NCBI RefSeq assembly: GCF_000499845.2
Contig: NC_023756.2
Coordinates: forward strand, 42,967,393 to 43,031,392
Length of the DNA: 64,000 bases
From: Phaseolus vulgaris
Taxonomy: Eukaryota > Streptophyta > Magnoliopsida > Fabales > Fabaceae
Reading direction: 5' to 3'
Shown here: one piece after another, positions 1 to 18,457 of the stretch
Numbering within the stretch: the stretch's first letter is position 1
Layout: each line of letters starts with the position of its first letter
Notes under the pieces: model-generated
The model's database searches: none
Told to the model about the DNA's origin: nothing
What the model saw: only the letters and a program-made list of their open reading frames with translations
Position numbers and translations under genes: made by a program

Positions 1-253
1 ATAAAGCTTTTATTTGCCTCTTTCTTGCTGTTTATATATCTTTAGTTGGTCCTTTTAAGTTAAGATGACCTTTTTAATCAAACAATTTATTTTGATTTTG
101 ATGGGTTTTTCTTATCAAATTTTACTTTTTTTATAGAATATGTTGTTGGTAGTCCATTGCTATTGTGTTAGTCAAGTCAATAAGAATTTTGCCTTTTGAA
201 TGAATTGTTGCATTTGTTCTGTAGTTGAGTTCCTTTTCTTTCCTGTTTAACAG
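1..253. other. Upstream intron of the ASHH3 gene
   Basis: AT-rich sequence with a pyrimidine-rich tract ending in an AG at 252-253, just before the first recognisable coding exon. It is most simply the intron before that exon. The start codon and the first residues of the protein are not identifiable here and probably lie upstream of the window. Confidence 0.6.
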
Positions 254-3200
254 AATTCTGAGCAGACTCCTTTTGGATCTGTATTCAACAAGTTGGTGAA
301 GGAGCTTGGAGAACCTGTTGACTTTGAACTTCCAGATTGGTTTAATAAATCGAAGCCAATGCAGTACACCTATATAAAACGCAGTATCCTTCGTATTTGT
401 TCTGAAATGTTCACAGTAACTGTATATCTTTCATGTAGAGCAGTATGGTTTATAAGTGAATTTGCATGTGTTGTTAACCCTGCTTGAATGCTAAGTTGTT
501 TTTAATTTCCTCATTGCCTCTGAATTATGTAATCCTGTTTTACTTAGTTGTCTGTTTAGATGGTAGCTGGAGTTTTAGATAATCTTCTATATTGTTTGTT
601 TTACAAATTTAAGATATATATCTCACTAAGAAGGTCAAGAGATCCCGGTTTGATGACGATGGAATATTCTGTTCCTGTGCTCCTTCAGCTGGATCTACTA
701 GTGTATGTGGTAGAGATTGCCACTGTGGGTAAGTATTCCATTTGTATGTGCTTTAGGGCAATTTTTATGTGTTTATTCTCATTTTAGTACATTCAGACTC
801 CATCTTAAGTAATGTTCCTGAATCTACCTTAATTTCTATTATTTATTTGTATTTATAAAGTTTAGTGTCCAGTCAACCATCCAAAATCATCGTTGTTTTT
901 TTTTCAGAATTTTTTTTTTGGTGTCTGTCTGTGTACTTGTGTTTCAATAAGCTGTATAGTGTAGTTAACTAAGTCTGCATAAGCAAGTTTAGTTCATCAA
1001 ATATGGTCACTATTGGTATTTCTGTATATTCTCATTGTTGCTTGATCTGAGCCTTTATAATGGTTGTTTCCCAAGGTAGCATGCTGCATTCCTCGAACCC
1101 CACAAAACCAATAAGGAATGGGATGGTGTACCTTTAGATTCCATTAGTTTAAGAGAATAGCATGTACTTTGACTAGTCAGGCCAGTTTTTAGCCTTCTGA
1201 AGTGGTGTTATGTTTAAAATGGCTGGAAGTGTTATTGTTTCTAGATTTTGTGGGTGCACCTAGTTCTTTGTTTTATTATTTAATACAAAGTCTCTACTTG
1301 TTTATTATATCATATAATATTACAGATGCAAGTATATCAGCATAATTTTAAGTCATAATTCATTCATTATGTTGACTGTTTCGGTAGGATGCTTCTGTCT
1401 AGCTGTTCATCAGGCTGTAAATGTGGGAGCTCTTGTCTTAACAAACCATTCCAGAATCGCCCTGCGAAAAAGATGAAATTGGTTAAGGTATAAATTTCTG
1501 GCTCAGGATTTTTTTGTTAAAATATAGTTCTCAAAAGTTATTCCTGTATTTTTCTTTTCATTGCAAAATCATGATTCTGTTTAGAGGTCGTTGAACCTTG
1601 TTTAGGTAATGTTTGCATGTGTACTGCACTGACATGTTTATGTAATTTTGCTTCTCTTGTTTTTCATTTTATTTTGTGTATATATTGCAGTGTGTTTCTT
1701 TACATTTTTTTGTCTTGAAAGTTCTTTAGACTTATTCTAGTCAGTTTTGCTAAAGAAACATATAAAACATTTACAGTCATAAAAGTAACTTTGAAATTTT
1801 GAAAAATAATAACTATATTCCTTTCTTAATGTCCTTATTCTCCCTGCTCTTTCTCCACCACTTTTCTATCATCACAACACAATACTTTATTTTTGTTCTC
1901 ATGGATAGATGAGTTTATTCTAGTTAGATTATTTGAATTTGTATAATCACTTGCATTTCTCTTCTAATATCTACACTTAACATGATGAGGTTTAACGGTT
2001 CTGTAGACTGAGAAATGTGGTTCTGGAATTGTGGCGGATGAAGATATCAAGCTTGGGGAGTTTGTTATAGAATATGTTGGAGAAGGTGATTGTTTTCCTA
2101 TGATATTTATAAAATGAGTTTTTACTTAACTATTTTGAAAGCTACTTATGAGTGTTGCCTTTCTCAACAGTTATTGATGACAAAACATGTGAGGAAAGGC
2201 TTTGGAACATGAAACATCGTGGGGAAACAAACTTCTACTTATGTGAAATTAATCGAGATATGGTGATAGATGCAACATATAAGGGAAACAAATCAAGATA
2301 CATCAACCATAGTTGCTGCCCCAATACTGAGATGCAGAAATGGTTTATTACTAATTTTTTTATTTGTATGATGATGTTGCAGCAGGATTTAGACATTTCC
2401 TGTAATACGTGCATTTTTCCCCATTTTTTAAGGATAATTGATGGTGAAACAAGAATTGGCATATTTGCTACTCGGGACATACAAAAGGGCGAACATCTGA
2501 CTTACGATTACCAGTATGAGCACTTTCCCGTTTCTTTGCTTTACACACCCTTTAAGTTTTGGTGTTGTTGGTTTCTCCTGAGTTATGCTAGCATGACTCT
2601 GGCTGGCTGGTAGTTTCTAACTACTTTGCAGGTTTGTTCAATTTGGTGCAGATCAAGATTGCCACTGTGGTGCTGCTTCGTGTAGGCGCAAATTGGGTGT
2701 CCGACCTACCAAGCCTAAAATGTCTTCAGATGCTGCATTAAAATTAGTTACATACCAGGTGGCTTCATCTTCTCGTGAAAAAGTAGCCATTCTATTTATG
2801 CTTCTCTCTCTAATCTCCATGACACTTTAATTATAACTAAGTACTATAAGTTAGATTATTTCTGTGACTTGTCCTAATAATCAGATGTACTAGCTAAGAT
2901 TTTATTTGTGAAAGGTGGTTAGTCCTGTATCACAATTTTCCTAATCATAAGTTCAAGAAACAATGATGTAACATTTTTTATGCTTTGGGTTTATGTTGGG
3001 AATTTATTATTTGTTTCGTAAGTTATATATCATTTCAGTGCTGCATTTTTACATTAAAAAAAATAATAAAAGAACAAACTCCATTATTTTGTAAAAGAAT
3101 TGAGGGTAAAGGACTAACAGGAGGATTAAATAATGCTGAGTTTGATCACTACTCAAGCCCATAGGTGTAACTGAATGAATTGTTAGGGCATGACTTTTTT

Positions 3201-5238
3201 GGTATGATGATACAATTGGACATTGCAATATATATATCGGCTGGGCTGATTAACAGTCTTTTACAGGGAAACAAATCTGTACATAGATTAGGGAGATAAA
3301 AGGAAACAATGGGGACAAATTTTGAGTTAAATCTACTCTCTCTTAGGTCGGTGAATGCCAAAATTATGTCAAAACTGTTCTTTAGGAAATCCTTTGGTTT
3401 GAAACACTAAAGGAACATTTTTATGATATTGAACTGGGTTGTGTGCAATACCTGTCGCAAAATGGCTTCATACTGCCTGAAAGTCTGCATTGACACATGT
3501 CCTCACAACATTTTGTTTTTTTCTTCTGTCTGTCACTGAATTATACTCCTAAAAGCATACAGTAAACTGTGAGGTGGATCTCCTGAGTAATTGGTTACAT
3601 TTTTAAAGCCATCCAGTGGTACTGACACTATACAGGGATAGTGCATAGTGGAATGTTACTATTCTAAACTTCTTTATAATTATAGCTATTTACATATAAA
3701 TTCTCAAAAACTATGATATTCATAATTAACAGTAAAAAGCCATTTAGGTGTCTTGAACAGAACATATAGATGCCAACCAAAGTCTAAAAGTCCTTTTTTT
3801 GGAACCAACGCATAGCACTGCCATTGTGGCTGCTACCATTGTTGTTCAGCCCGCTATTTCATTAGTTATGAGAGCTACAGAAATTTGCTCCGCTATAGAA
3901 GCCCTTGTTGTGGCACTTGGCCACTCTGCTCCGCATCTATTGCGCACTGTTTGAAACCCTATTGAGCATCCGTAAATTATCTTAATAACAAATAGAGAAA
4001 ATTTATTGCTCAATAGAGAATCAGAGAAGAGAATTGGAGTTCATTGATATTCATTTCCATAAGCTCCTTCTAGGAGAGAAAAATAGGAAGAAAATTTGAA
4101 ATAAATCTCTTCCTGAGCTTAATCTGTAGTTTTCTAGTATAGTTTTTCTATTTTTTTTCTATATTTTTAACTAGTGCATAAGCTAATTTTAGTTTACGAA
4201 AGAGTTAAATTTATCTTTTTCTTCATATTTTTCTTCTCTAAAAGAGCTTATGGAGAAGCTCATCCAAACAAACCCTAACAACTTAAAGGCATTTTAGATA
4301 CTGATAAGAACTTTAGGAAAATTGACAAGAACTTTACTGCTGTGTTAATTAAGGAGGGAGAGCCCAAAGTCCTATCATAGTACTCTCTCTGAGAGACAGT
4401 GACTCACTCTATGACACTTCACTCTACTTCTTTGTTGGTAACCTTTTTGAGATATCAACAACTGACTCTAATACCAATTAATTAGAGACTTGGTGAACTA
4501 CACCAAAAAAGCTTGCCTTAAGGGGGGAGAATAAGCACTTAAACTACTGAGCACATTCCATACTACTAATTAGCATAATCACTTCTATTGAATTTAGTAT
4601 ATACATGTATATTAAGTTATAAAATCTGTTTTGCTGACTAATTGTGTACTTTTGTCTGGACAGGTTTATCAGAATGGACGTTTGCAAATTGGTAGGTTTA
4701 CTTGCTAGTCATTTCCTATTTTTTTTCTTCTAGAAGTAAATATGCATAAAATCTTGATTAGTTTCTTTTAATTTATCTTCTATATATAAAATACCCTTTC
4801 CCTGTTGTACTTGGTTTTTCAGGAAGTTCTCGTGTTGACCACCGAAAATGCTTACATAATTGCATTGGTGAAGTTATTAGGATAAAACGCTTTGAAAAGG
4901 AGAGGTATGTTAAAATTGTCCCTTTTGTGGCACTGTGTCGTATGAAGCTTATGTATGTACGTTTTCTTAAGTTAACTAACTTGATGAAGTCATAAGTACA
5001 CTATATCCTTAATCATTTCCATTCTTAAAATGCTACAGGTTTGGAGTCATTAAACGATTTGATAAATATTCTCGAAAACATTCAGTAAGGGATTTCTTTG
5101 TCTGGATTTTGACAATTTAGGTGAAATTTGTCATCAAATATGAATATGTATTTATTTTTGCTTTTGCAGATCATGTTTGAGGATGGTCGTGTTGAACTTT
5201 ATGACATGTCAAAAGAGGACTGGGAACTTGTGAGATAG
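254..5238 (+). CDS. ASHH3: ASHH3-type histone-lysine N-methyltransferase (SET domain), 5'-partial
   Basis: Coding exons read as 254-383, 614-728, 1388-1487, 2007-2085, 2171-2342, 2433-2513, 2632-2758, 4664-4691, 4823-4904, 5039-5084 and 5170-5238. All have GT-AG borders and join in one frame into 342 residues before TAG. A Cys-rich AWS region (about residues 60-115: CSC, CHCG, CKCGSSC) precedes the SET domain, which carries the SAM/lysine-channel motif NHSCCPN at about 187-193 and LTYDYQ near 221-226. A post-SET CHCG...C follows at 236-243. The C-terminal tail ends in FEDG...DMSKEDWELV, as in plant ASHH3/ASHH4 proteins. These are nuclear class II SET proteins related to H3K36 methyltransferases. 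The substrate is inferred from the family. Only a short N-terminus appears to be missing compared with the roughly 360-residue Arabidopsis protein. Confidence in individual splice sites is high because the conserved protein continues across every junction. Confidence 0.92.
2759..4663 (+). other. Long ASHH3 intron with a MITE-like inverted repeat
   Basis: This 1.9-kb intron is the longest in the gene. Near 4057-4066 and 4244-4253 it contains CCATAAGCTC and its exact reverse complement, flanked by further imperfect complementarity (CTTCTAGGAGAG against CTCTAAAAGAG). This looks like a small non-autonomous DNA transposon of about 200 bp. A less AT-rich stretch at about 3790-3960 looks like another repeat fragment of unknown type. 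No coding exon is evident in it. Confidence 0.5.
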
Positions 5239-5750
5239 TGATGCAATTGTTTGGTAGGAACTACTCTGTGAATACTTCTTTTGCATGATTTATTTATCTG
5301 CATGACATTCTGATATATTGTATTTTAATTGGTATCTCTCCAAATTGACACACTTTAGTTTGATTTGTCGACTTGGGAAATGGTGAAATAATTTAGTTGG
5401 TCTGATTTTAGTGTATATGTTTATTAGGGCATGTTATTTAGTTTTGAATATATTGAGTACTTAATACCTGTGTGTGTTGTTCAGGTGCAGGTGAAAGGAA
5501 GTGAAAAAGTGAATTGCAGTCATTATTCTTTCATTGCATGTGCATAATTCTTGTTGTTGCTCTGAAGCTCTGATCAACAGAATATGAAGCTGGATATATG
5601 AAAACACAAGTCTTACTGATTGAAGATATTAATAAGTTTTGTTTTCTACTGACAAACTGTATCGTATTAGCCTAGATGATTGTTGTTCAACGTACTGGAA
5701 ATAATCCTTGTATTTTTTAGAATCCTAAGTACTCTCTAAAATGAGAATTC
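5239..5750 (+). other. ASHH3 3' UTR, probably with an intron
   Basis: After the TAG there is a plausible GT donor near 5254 and an AG acceptor near 5484 or 5490. A 3'-UTR intron is therefore possible. The polyadenylation site is probably before about 5.75 kb. No coding sequence is seen. Confidence 0.35.
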
Positions 5751-6086
5751 ATCATCTTAGATATATTTGTAGTTGTTGTTTCAACTGTATTCTTTTACTT
5801 CCTAATTTTCGAGTATAAGGTTATCAGTGATAATGGGGGAGTTCAGATGAAAAAAACAAGGAAAAACTTGTTAAATATGGCATTACTCTTTGATCAATGC
5901 TGATGACTGATAAAGTGGGGCACATTATAATCTTCCTCTGACTTGTATTGTAAGAGTCATTTTAATTGTTACATGTAAAATCAGTGTTTGACTGTGTTGC
6001 ATTTATTTTCTATTATTGAATGTTACATGACCAATGCAAACACTCTGAAGTTGTTGCATACATGTTTGGATATACATGATCCGTCT

Positions 6087-6193
6087 ACTTATGAGATCAT
6101 CTGAGAAGGAATACATACAATAACTTATGAGATCATCTGAGAAGGATACCTACAATAACTTATGAGATCACCTGAGAAGGAATACCTACAATG
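6087..6193. repeat. Three tandem copies of a ~36-bp unit
   Basis: The unit begins ACTTATGAGATCATCTGAGA and recurs three times with single-base differences and a one-base indel. It lies between the ASHH3 3' end and a copia relic. It has no coding meaning that I can see. Confidence 0.85.
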
Positions 6194-6356
6194 ACAACTT
6201 TATATTTAATTCACTAAATATGTTTCACAATTATATACTATGTAAATTCTAATATGGGAGTAACTTTTACCTTATGCATAGAAAAGTCTTTTTCCATATT
6301 TTTTTTGTCAAAAATAAATTTTAGTTAAAAGAAACACAATTTTGAATATTCTAGAT

Positions 6357-6830
6357 TTATGAATCCAAAATAGAAAAATTGTGTTCTAGAAAAAGAATTT
6401 GATGTGGTTTATCTACAAGAGTCAGAAAATGACTTAGACATTGATAATGACCCAATTTCATTTTAGAAGTCATCAATGGTGATAATTCTGATAAATGATT
6501 AGATGCCATGAAAGATGAGCTTAAATTAATGGCATACAATTAATGTATGGAACCTTATGGAATTGTTAGAATGATGTAAAAAAGTTGGGTGAAAATAGAT
6601 TTTTAAGACTAAACGTGACTCTCATGACAATATCGAATGTTATAAGGTCCGACTTGTTGCCAAATATTTTATTTAAAAGAATCACATTGATTATAAGAAA
6701 ACAATTAAACTATAGTAATAACACCAAGTATATTTATTTTTTATCTTTCTTTAGGTTGATTGACTTGGTTCATCATGATCTGTGGTATAATCTCAATTTT
6801 TGTAGGGTATGATTAAAAATATAATATCAA
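6357..6830 (+). pseudogene. Ty1-copia reverse transcriptase relic
   Basis: Broken forward-strand reading frames spell the start of a copia reverse transcriptase domain. Residue stretches resembling VWNLMELL, then IFKTKRDSHDNIECYKVRL, then VAKYF and HIDYKKT match the conserved W-I-F-K-x-K...Y-K-A-R-L-V-A-K-G-F...D-Y segment. Stops and frameshifts interrupt it repeatedly. It is an old insertion without identifiable LTRs. Confidence 0.75.
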
Positions 6831-7031
6831 TAGATAGCTATATATTGTTCCTTTTTAAGACAGTTCAGATTAGAGTAGTTAGGTAAGGTGGGTACTAAAT
6901 GAACTAATACAAGCACGCAATTATCCAATAACTGATTTGGACTTTATTAGAATAATGCAAAGCTTCTTGTTTCTCTAAGTTGTTTTGGCCAATTTCCATT
7001 GTCAAGTTTTCATTCTGGTTTGTCTGCAAGT

Positions 7032-7075
<44 letters not shown>

Positions 7076-8160
7076 TATAGACACACACATTATGTACTGA
7101 TAGAAGGAAACTGAGATTCATTCTGAATGAAGCTTTAAACCATTCGAGCCTCTGATTTTGATCATATGGTTCACTGAAGGATAGCAGGTAAATTTTAGTA
7201 TTGTAGTAATTTGTTGCTAACTTGTTTACTGATTCTGTTATTAATATTTACACATCAAATTTTGTCTGCTGCTGCATTGATTTGGTATACTAGAACTTTA
7301 CTAGTTTGTATAATTGTAGTATAAAAAAAAAGATAGGTACCAAATTGTGAGAGTGTATAATACTGGTGTGTATTTATTGTGCTGTAATTTTTATTGGTGT
7401 GTATTTATACGTAAAATTCATTACAATGCTGAATCAATAAACTGCTGCACATTATAATATTTTCATCCGAATGCCCTTATGTAATAGTTTTGGAATCCCT
7501 TTCTGGATTGACAAAATAGGTTTCCGAAAACACGATTTTGGATGAAATGTAAATATGATCAATGGGTAACAATTACTTCTTGCATCCAATGATTTTTAAT
7601 CGTGCATCCAATCAATTTTTAAATTTATAAAATTCAAGATTTATTGTATTTGACATTTCTTATATAATGTTTTTTAGTTTTATACTTTATTTTATATTTT
7701 GTTAATTATTTTTTTAGATTTTATGACTTTAAAAAAGAATGAACAAAAATAAGCTAATCAAAACACAACTACTACGTCATAAATAAATAAAAAATACCAC
7801 AAAACATATCTCAACTACATTATACTAAAAAATAGAATTTTAAAAAATAAAATATATATATATATGTGCGGAGAATTTGCCAAAAAAACATATATAAACG
7901 AGAACATATGATTAATTATTTTTTTTACTAAAATTAATTATTAAAAAATCAATGAATATTTAATGTAATACAATATTTATTTAAAATTAGTTATTTTTGA
8001 AAAAATATATTAATCTTACATTTGGACGTATTCTTCTTAAAATATTTCTAAATACTTTTGCATTTAAAAATAGAAAAATAATATTTAGGTAAAAAACTAA
8101 AATTTAAAATAACTTGAAACATTTTATTTGAGTCACTCTGCAAACATATTCCAACCCCAT
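6831..8160. other. AT-rich intergenic DNA with an (AT)n microsatellite
   Basis: It contains a long (AT)n run at about 7037-7072 followed by a short (CA)n run, then very AT-rich DNA up to the RPS3 promoter. No coding potential is apparent apart from short chance frames. Confidence 0.7.
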
Positions 8161-8168
8161 TAGGGTTT
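8161..8168 (+). promoter_or_regulatory. Telo-box-like element upstream of RPS3 (+)
   Basis: TAGGGTTT, the complement of the plant telo-box AAACCCTA, lies about 75 bp upstream of the ATG, with CT-rich 5'-leader sequence after it. Telo-boxes are common in promoters and leaders of plant ribosomal protein genes. The functional role here is inferred. Confidence 0.55.
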
Positions 8169-8241
8169 GCAGTCTCAGTCTCTCAGTCTCATTCTGTGTG
8201 TTCAGATCAGAATCGTATCCGCTTTTGTTCGATTCCCAAAC

Positions 8242-11676
<3,435 letters not shown>

Positions 11677-11940
11677 ATTTTTTTATTGTTAAATTCCTAT
11701 GCAGCATTTGTTGGGCAACTAGTTCCAAATTTTGGTATTTGAGCAGCAGTATTTTTTTTATGATTTAATTTTCATTTGTTGAGGAGTGGAGAATTTGATT
11801 TTTGTTAGTGGTTTTGATGTTGAATAACTATTTTTTCTTAAAAAGATCAACTTGAATGTTTTAATCAGTTGTACTTATATGTAGTATTTATTCCAAATTA
11901 CAAAATTGATGGGGAAAAAAGCCTAAATTGTTAATTGTAT
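11677..11940 (+). other. RPS3 copy A 3' UTR and flank
   Basis: AT-rich sequence following TAA, with several possible polyadenylation signals. No other gene is visible. Confidence 0.6.
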
Positions 11941-14600
11941 AACAAACTGAATCATAGGTTCTCTTAGAGATTTAGTTAGAATACCTGATTGTTGTTAACG
12001 AAATCTTTTAAGAGAATTTTTACAATCAATATAAATGACAATCAATCAATTTCTATATGTTTAATTCTATCATAATACGTTGGATTTGAGGCATTTTCAA
12101 TACCTGATTGTCACAGTATAATTACGTATGTTCATTCTTACCAAACATTCCTACAAAACAATTTGAACTCTTGAAGGAGTTGTTTAATCCACACAAGTTC
12201 ACATTGTAATGATCCTAGACCTATATCCAACTTCTATACTAGATCGAGTAACAACACTTTGTTTCTTACTTTTTGAAGATATAAGAATTCTTTCAAGGAA
12301 TACATAATATTTTGTGGTAGATCTTTTGTAAATGGGACAACCACCCCAATAGATACCACAATACCCTAATACTTGAGTATTTTCCTTGTTCTTGTTCAAC
12401 AATCCTTATCCTAGGTTTCCTTTACATATCTAAGTTTTTCCACCAACGTTTTATATCTCTCGGAGAGAAAAGTTCACATTGGTCTCTCATTAACTTCTAA
12501 TTTGACTATTAATGGGCTTGCAATTTGTCATGTTTATCTCCTCCAAAGTAGCAAGAGTATATTTTCTTTATGAAATGATAACACCTTTTGATTATGTCAC
12601 TTCAATACTAAGAAAATATTTTAAATAGGTCATGTTTTGGTGTGAAAGGGGCTCAATAAATACTTTTTTAATTTAGCAATTTTAATAACATCATTTCTTG
12701 TAATAGCAATATCATCAACATATATTATAAGATAAACACAATTTTTAAGAGAAGTATGACAATAAAACACTGAATGAATTGTCTAACTTTATTTTAATCT
12801 AAAAATTTGAATAATATGGCTAAATTTACCAAACCAAGCTTGGGGTCATTGCTTCAAGTCAGGGTAATCAATGGAATTTACAAACAATGAGATTAATGTC
12901 AAATTGGTAAAGAAGCCAGTAAAATCCTATATCAAGGAATGTTTAAGTGATATGGGTCCAAGGTTTTCATCACCAGCAAAATCCTCTATCAAGAGATAGT
13001 TTTTTCTCTCCACCTCCACAAATCTTGGCTAAATAAACCTCAGCATATCCCCTAGCTACTAGATAATCTTTGAGATTATCTACTTCACCAATAGGACCAA
13101 CCTTATCACTCTAAAGTACCACTTTGTTCAAGTGCATGCATTTCATCAATCATGGCTTGTTGTCATATAGGGTGATGAAGTGCCTCATGAACATTGTTAG
13201 GAACAATAATGATAGATAAGAAGAAAATAAAATTGGAATGTGAAGGAGATAAACGATATAACTGAAGAAATTATAAACGGGATATGCATTACAAGTGGTA
13301 GGCAAAGTATGATCAGAGTTAGGAGAATGAAGGGGGTCTATGGTTTGGGAATTTAGTGGTGAAGGATTTGAGTCAAGAGGATTTTTAGTCAAGGATAAAT
13401 GAGATATTTGTGTTCGACATTGATATGTGAGAACAGATGTTGGAACAATGTCATCTGCACTTTAAGATTGAGATTAAGTTTAAGGGGAAGTAGGAATAAT
13501 CAATGGATCAGGAAAAAGTACAAGAAGGACATATTGAACATATGAACAATGTTTTATAGAGAACAACAAAAAAAAGTGTCCTAAAAGAAGGTAACATCAA
13601 TAGAAATATAATACCAAAACCTTTTGGCTGAGGAATAGAAACATTTATACCTTTTCTAAGTGAAGAGGCATTATGAAATAAGAGCATACGATCCATACTA
13701 TGTTAAGGACAGTGAAGAATGAACAAGACATAATTTAATTTTAATTTAGGAGATAAAAAATATGGGTCAACTCCTTGAAATGCCATATCCATTGCAACAA
13801 TAACAAGAGGAGGATTTTCTTACAAAAAAAAAGGAGGAAAATGAAGAAGTGTGACTAGAGATATGGTCTGAGACACCTAAATCAAGAATTCATGGATTAG
13901 GACCTTTCACAGATTAATGTAGTTTGACACATTAAAGAGGATCGATCAACATTAATTGATTTTCTATACTTATATCTCAAAAATTCTTGGTACTCTTCAG
14001 TCGGCATTTTAAATTCTAAATTTTCAAATTTAGACACATGAGCAACTTTGTCTGCAAAACATGCAAGGAGTCACTTTTCTTGGACATTTTCTTGCATTAA
14101 GGACGCACACTTCGACCTCGACATCCTTTTTCGTTGCTACGACCAACTTCTTCTTCCTCGTGGTGCTAACATTCTTGACGTTTCAATATCACAGTTGAAT
14201 TTTCAAGTAGGTTAGGCATCTGAAAAAGTTTAATGACTAAGCTGTCCATTGAAGAAATATGATCACTAGCTAAATTTGGTCACATACATGATCAAATATT
14301 TTGTTGATATTCTCCAATGAATTAGCCACCAAAAATCTCTTCAATTATTTTTTCTACTGCAGCCCGAACTTTTTCTACATTTGAGATCATGTAATCATTG
14401 ATCTATGTGAGAGAAATTACTCTTTGAATGTCATCAGCAAAAATGTCTTGGACTTTTTTTCAAGAAAAACATGTTTTAAATGATCTCAGAAATTTCTAAG
14501 ACATCCTATTTAATAGATTGTCATAAAACAACACAAAAACCTAAACTTTCTAAACCCTAAATACAACTTACACTAATAATATTACATTTCAACATATGTA
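11940..14600 (-). pseudogene. Second Ty1-copia relic between the RPS3 copies
   Basis: Minus-strand fragments appear in copia order. Around 14.1 kb is an Arg-rich stretch that may be the gag region. At 13696-13508 is an integrase/RT linker (AYKCY-like, then SIPQPKGFG). At 13150-13020 is EVDNLKDYLVARGYAEVY. At about 12745-12695 is the catalytic YVDDIAITRNDV, and at 12402-12199 the RNase H-like VLGYCGIYWGGCPIYKRSTT with KSKKQSVVTRSS. Stops and frameshifts are frequent. It is distinct from the intronic relic and less deleted. No LTR pair was identified. Confidence 0.8.
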
Positions 14601-14878
14601 AAACTATTTATAAGAATAAACTAAACAACTTTACTCTTTTAAAATAAAAAGGAACTTTTACATTGACGAATATTGAATTTGCGCACAATTTTTTTCTTTA
14701 ATGTTTCAAGTAATTTTCCTCAGACTTTTAAAAAATAATTAAAAAATATAACGTATTAAAGGTTAGAAGATTCTCTTTTCTGTTAAAAAAAATAAACATA
14801 CTTTTACTTATAATTTTTTTTTTCAATTAATATAATTTATAATTATATAATATATAAATCGTATCTACATTTTACTTT

Positions 14879-15002
14879 TAATTTTTTTGACAACTTTGTA
14901 TGATATTTCAAAAATAATTAATTGCATTAGTATAATGTATTAATTTTTTTGACAACTTTGTATGATATTTCAAAAATAATTAATTGCATTAGTATAATGT
15001 AT
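14879..15002. repeat. Perfect 62-bp tandem duplication
   Basis: The two halves (14879-14940 and 14941-15002) are identical by eye, beginning TAATTTTTTTGACAAC. This indicates a recent local duplication in otherwise degenerate DNA. Confidence 0.93.
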
Positions 15003-15668
15003 AAAAACTTCGGAGATTAGTGTAATTTTTGTTTTTAAATATTTGGTATGTCTAACTGCAAATTATGGAAACAAAGTAATGAAATGATCAAACAGAATAA
15101 ATTTGTGAAGTTCATTCAAAAAATCATTTAAAAAAATAAATTTGTGTGACATTTCATTTTATTGATAATTTTATGAAAAATAAGTACAAGAATAACGAAT
15201 TATAGACTGTATTGATGATTCTCGAAATTATTCTTCATGTTTAAGATTAAAAGAAATTTGAAATTTATCCTATGTTATGAATTGAAAAGTAATGTTTATC
15301 ATCATTTGTTTCTTTTTATACGCTATGGAAGAGTTACCGATGATTTTCAAATCAACAAATATTGTAGAAAATGCTCCGGAATGTTAGTCAAACAATTTTT
15401 ACTTTGTGGAAGGACACAATCAAATTGATTTTGAAAAATAAGAAACAAAAACCATTTCTTCGTCCAACCATGCTTCTCTACGAATAATTAGAAAATTCTA
15501 AATTATTTTCAGATGATAGAATTTAAAAATATATGTTACATTATAAATACATTCTATTTATGTAATCTAAAATATACTTCTGTTTCCAAATTTCTTATTC
15601 ATAATACAAAATTAGCCAGGTACCATAAGAAATTACAGTTCACAAAATCTTAAAAATTGTCAAATAGA

Positions 15669-15704
15669 AAACAGGGTGTATATATATATATATATACCCT
15701 GTTT
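15669..15704. repeat. Palindrome with (TA)n loop
   Basis: AAACAGGGT at 15669-15677 pairs exactly with ACCCTGTTT at 15696-15704 around a (TA)n core. It can form a cruciform or an RNA hairpin. Confidence 0.85.
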
Positions 15705-16643
15705 CCCAAATTTTGCTTTTTCTGTAAGGAAATTAATTTTAGACGGATTTTTAAATTAACTTTCACATTCTCTCCCTCTCTTCTTCTCCCTTCTCTTTGC
15801 TACTAAAGAAACATAGAAACCGGAGATTGATTTAAAGAGTTAAAAAAACAATAATATTTTTCTCTGATATTGGATGAAAAGCAAAGGAAAAGAGATATTT
15901 TGCTTCCCACCTGAACATACAAACTACCCCTTCGTTACTCTACGTTTCCTCAACCTAGAACATACAAATGCTTGTGTTAATGATATCAAAGATCTTGATA
16001 TTGAACAAATGGTGACATCTCATCTCTTTTCCAATCTAATTCTTGATCTCAATAACTTAGATCGTATAGAATATAAACTGTCAAATAATACTTGATTCTT
16101 CTCTAGAAGCTGTTCTCGCCCTTCTATAGTAGGAGAGGATGCAAATTGACATTATATGGGACCCAAACCATTTGACACTTTCATTTGTGAAAAAAGCACC
16201 TTCAAGGTAACATAAAGTTGACTTGGTTTTTCCTAATGTATTAATAGTAAAAGTAGTCATAAGAGCCTCGTTAGAGATAAAGATAGCAAAAAGTACTCCT
16301 TTCTCTCATTGCTAAAGATGCTTTTCAGCAGAATTCAACGCTAAATAACATATCGGACAAGTTTTATAACTTGTACGAGATCTAATACTCCATTGCACTT
16401 CCTAAAATTCACTTGAACTTCAAAAAAATGTTTTTAACATTAAATAAAATAACAGACACCCAAAAAGACAATTCAAACAGCAGAAAGAGGGACAATATAA
16501 AATAATTTATGCTTGAATACTTGGACTTAAGGACAAAGTTTCTAGAAAAGATACGAAACTACAAAAATCTGTCTGGGTCTTCCTCATCAAATACTCAAGG
16601 TGCTATTTCAAAATATAAATATAGTCGAGCAATTAAAACATTT

Positions 16644-18377
<1,734 letters not shown>

Positions 18378-18457
18378 GATTGGAAACAGCAGGAAGTAAC
18401 GGAACGGCGGCGATGACTCTGATCTAACACAGAATGAGAAATAGAGGTTGTGACAGC

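Larger units (their letters stand above)
14601..16600. other. AT-rich intergenic DNA with small repeats
   Basis: It holds a perfect 62-bp tandem duplication (14879-15002) and an AT-looped palindrome (15669-15704). A 73-codon open frame at 15874-16095 (MKSKGKEIFCFPPEH...) is not one I recognise, and it is probably chance or TE debris. No supported gene. Confidence 0.6.

Noticed and set aside
6904..7086. Minus-strand frame with IYIYIYIY
   Set aside because: Produced by the (AT)n microsatellite.
15874..16095. 73-codon plus frame MKSKGKEIFCFPPEH...
   Set aside because: No recognisable family; possibly TE debris; not supported as a gene.
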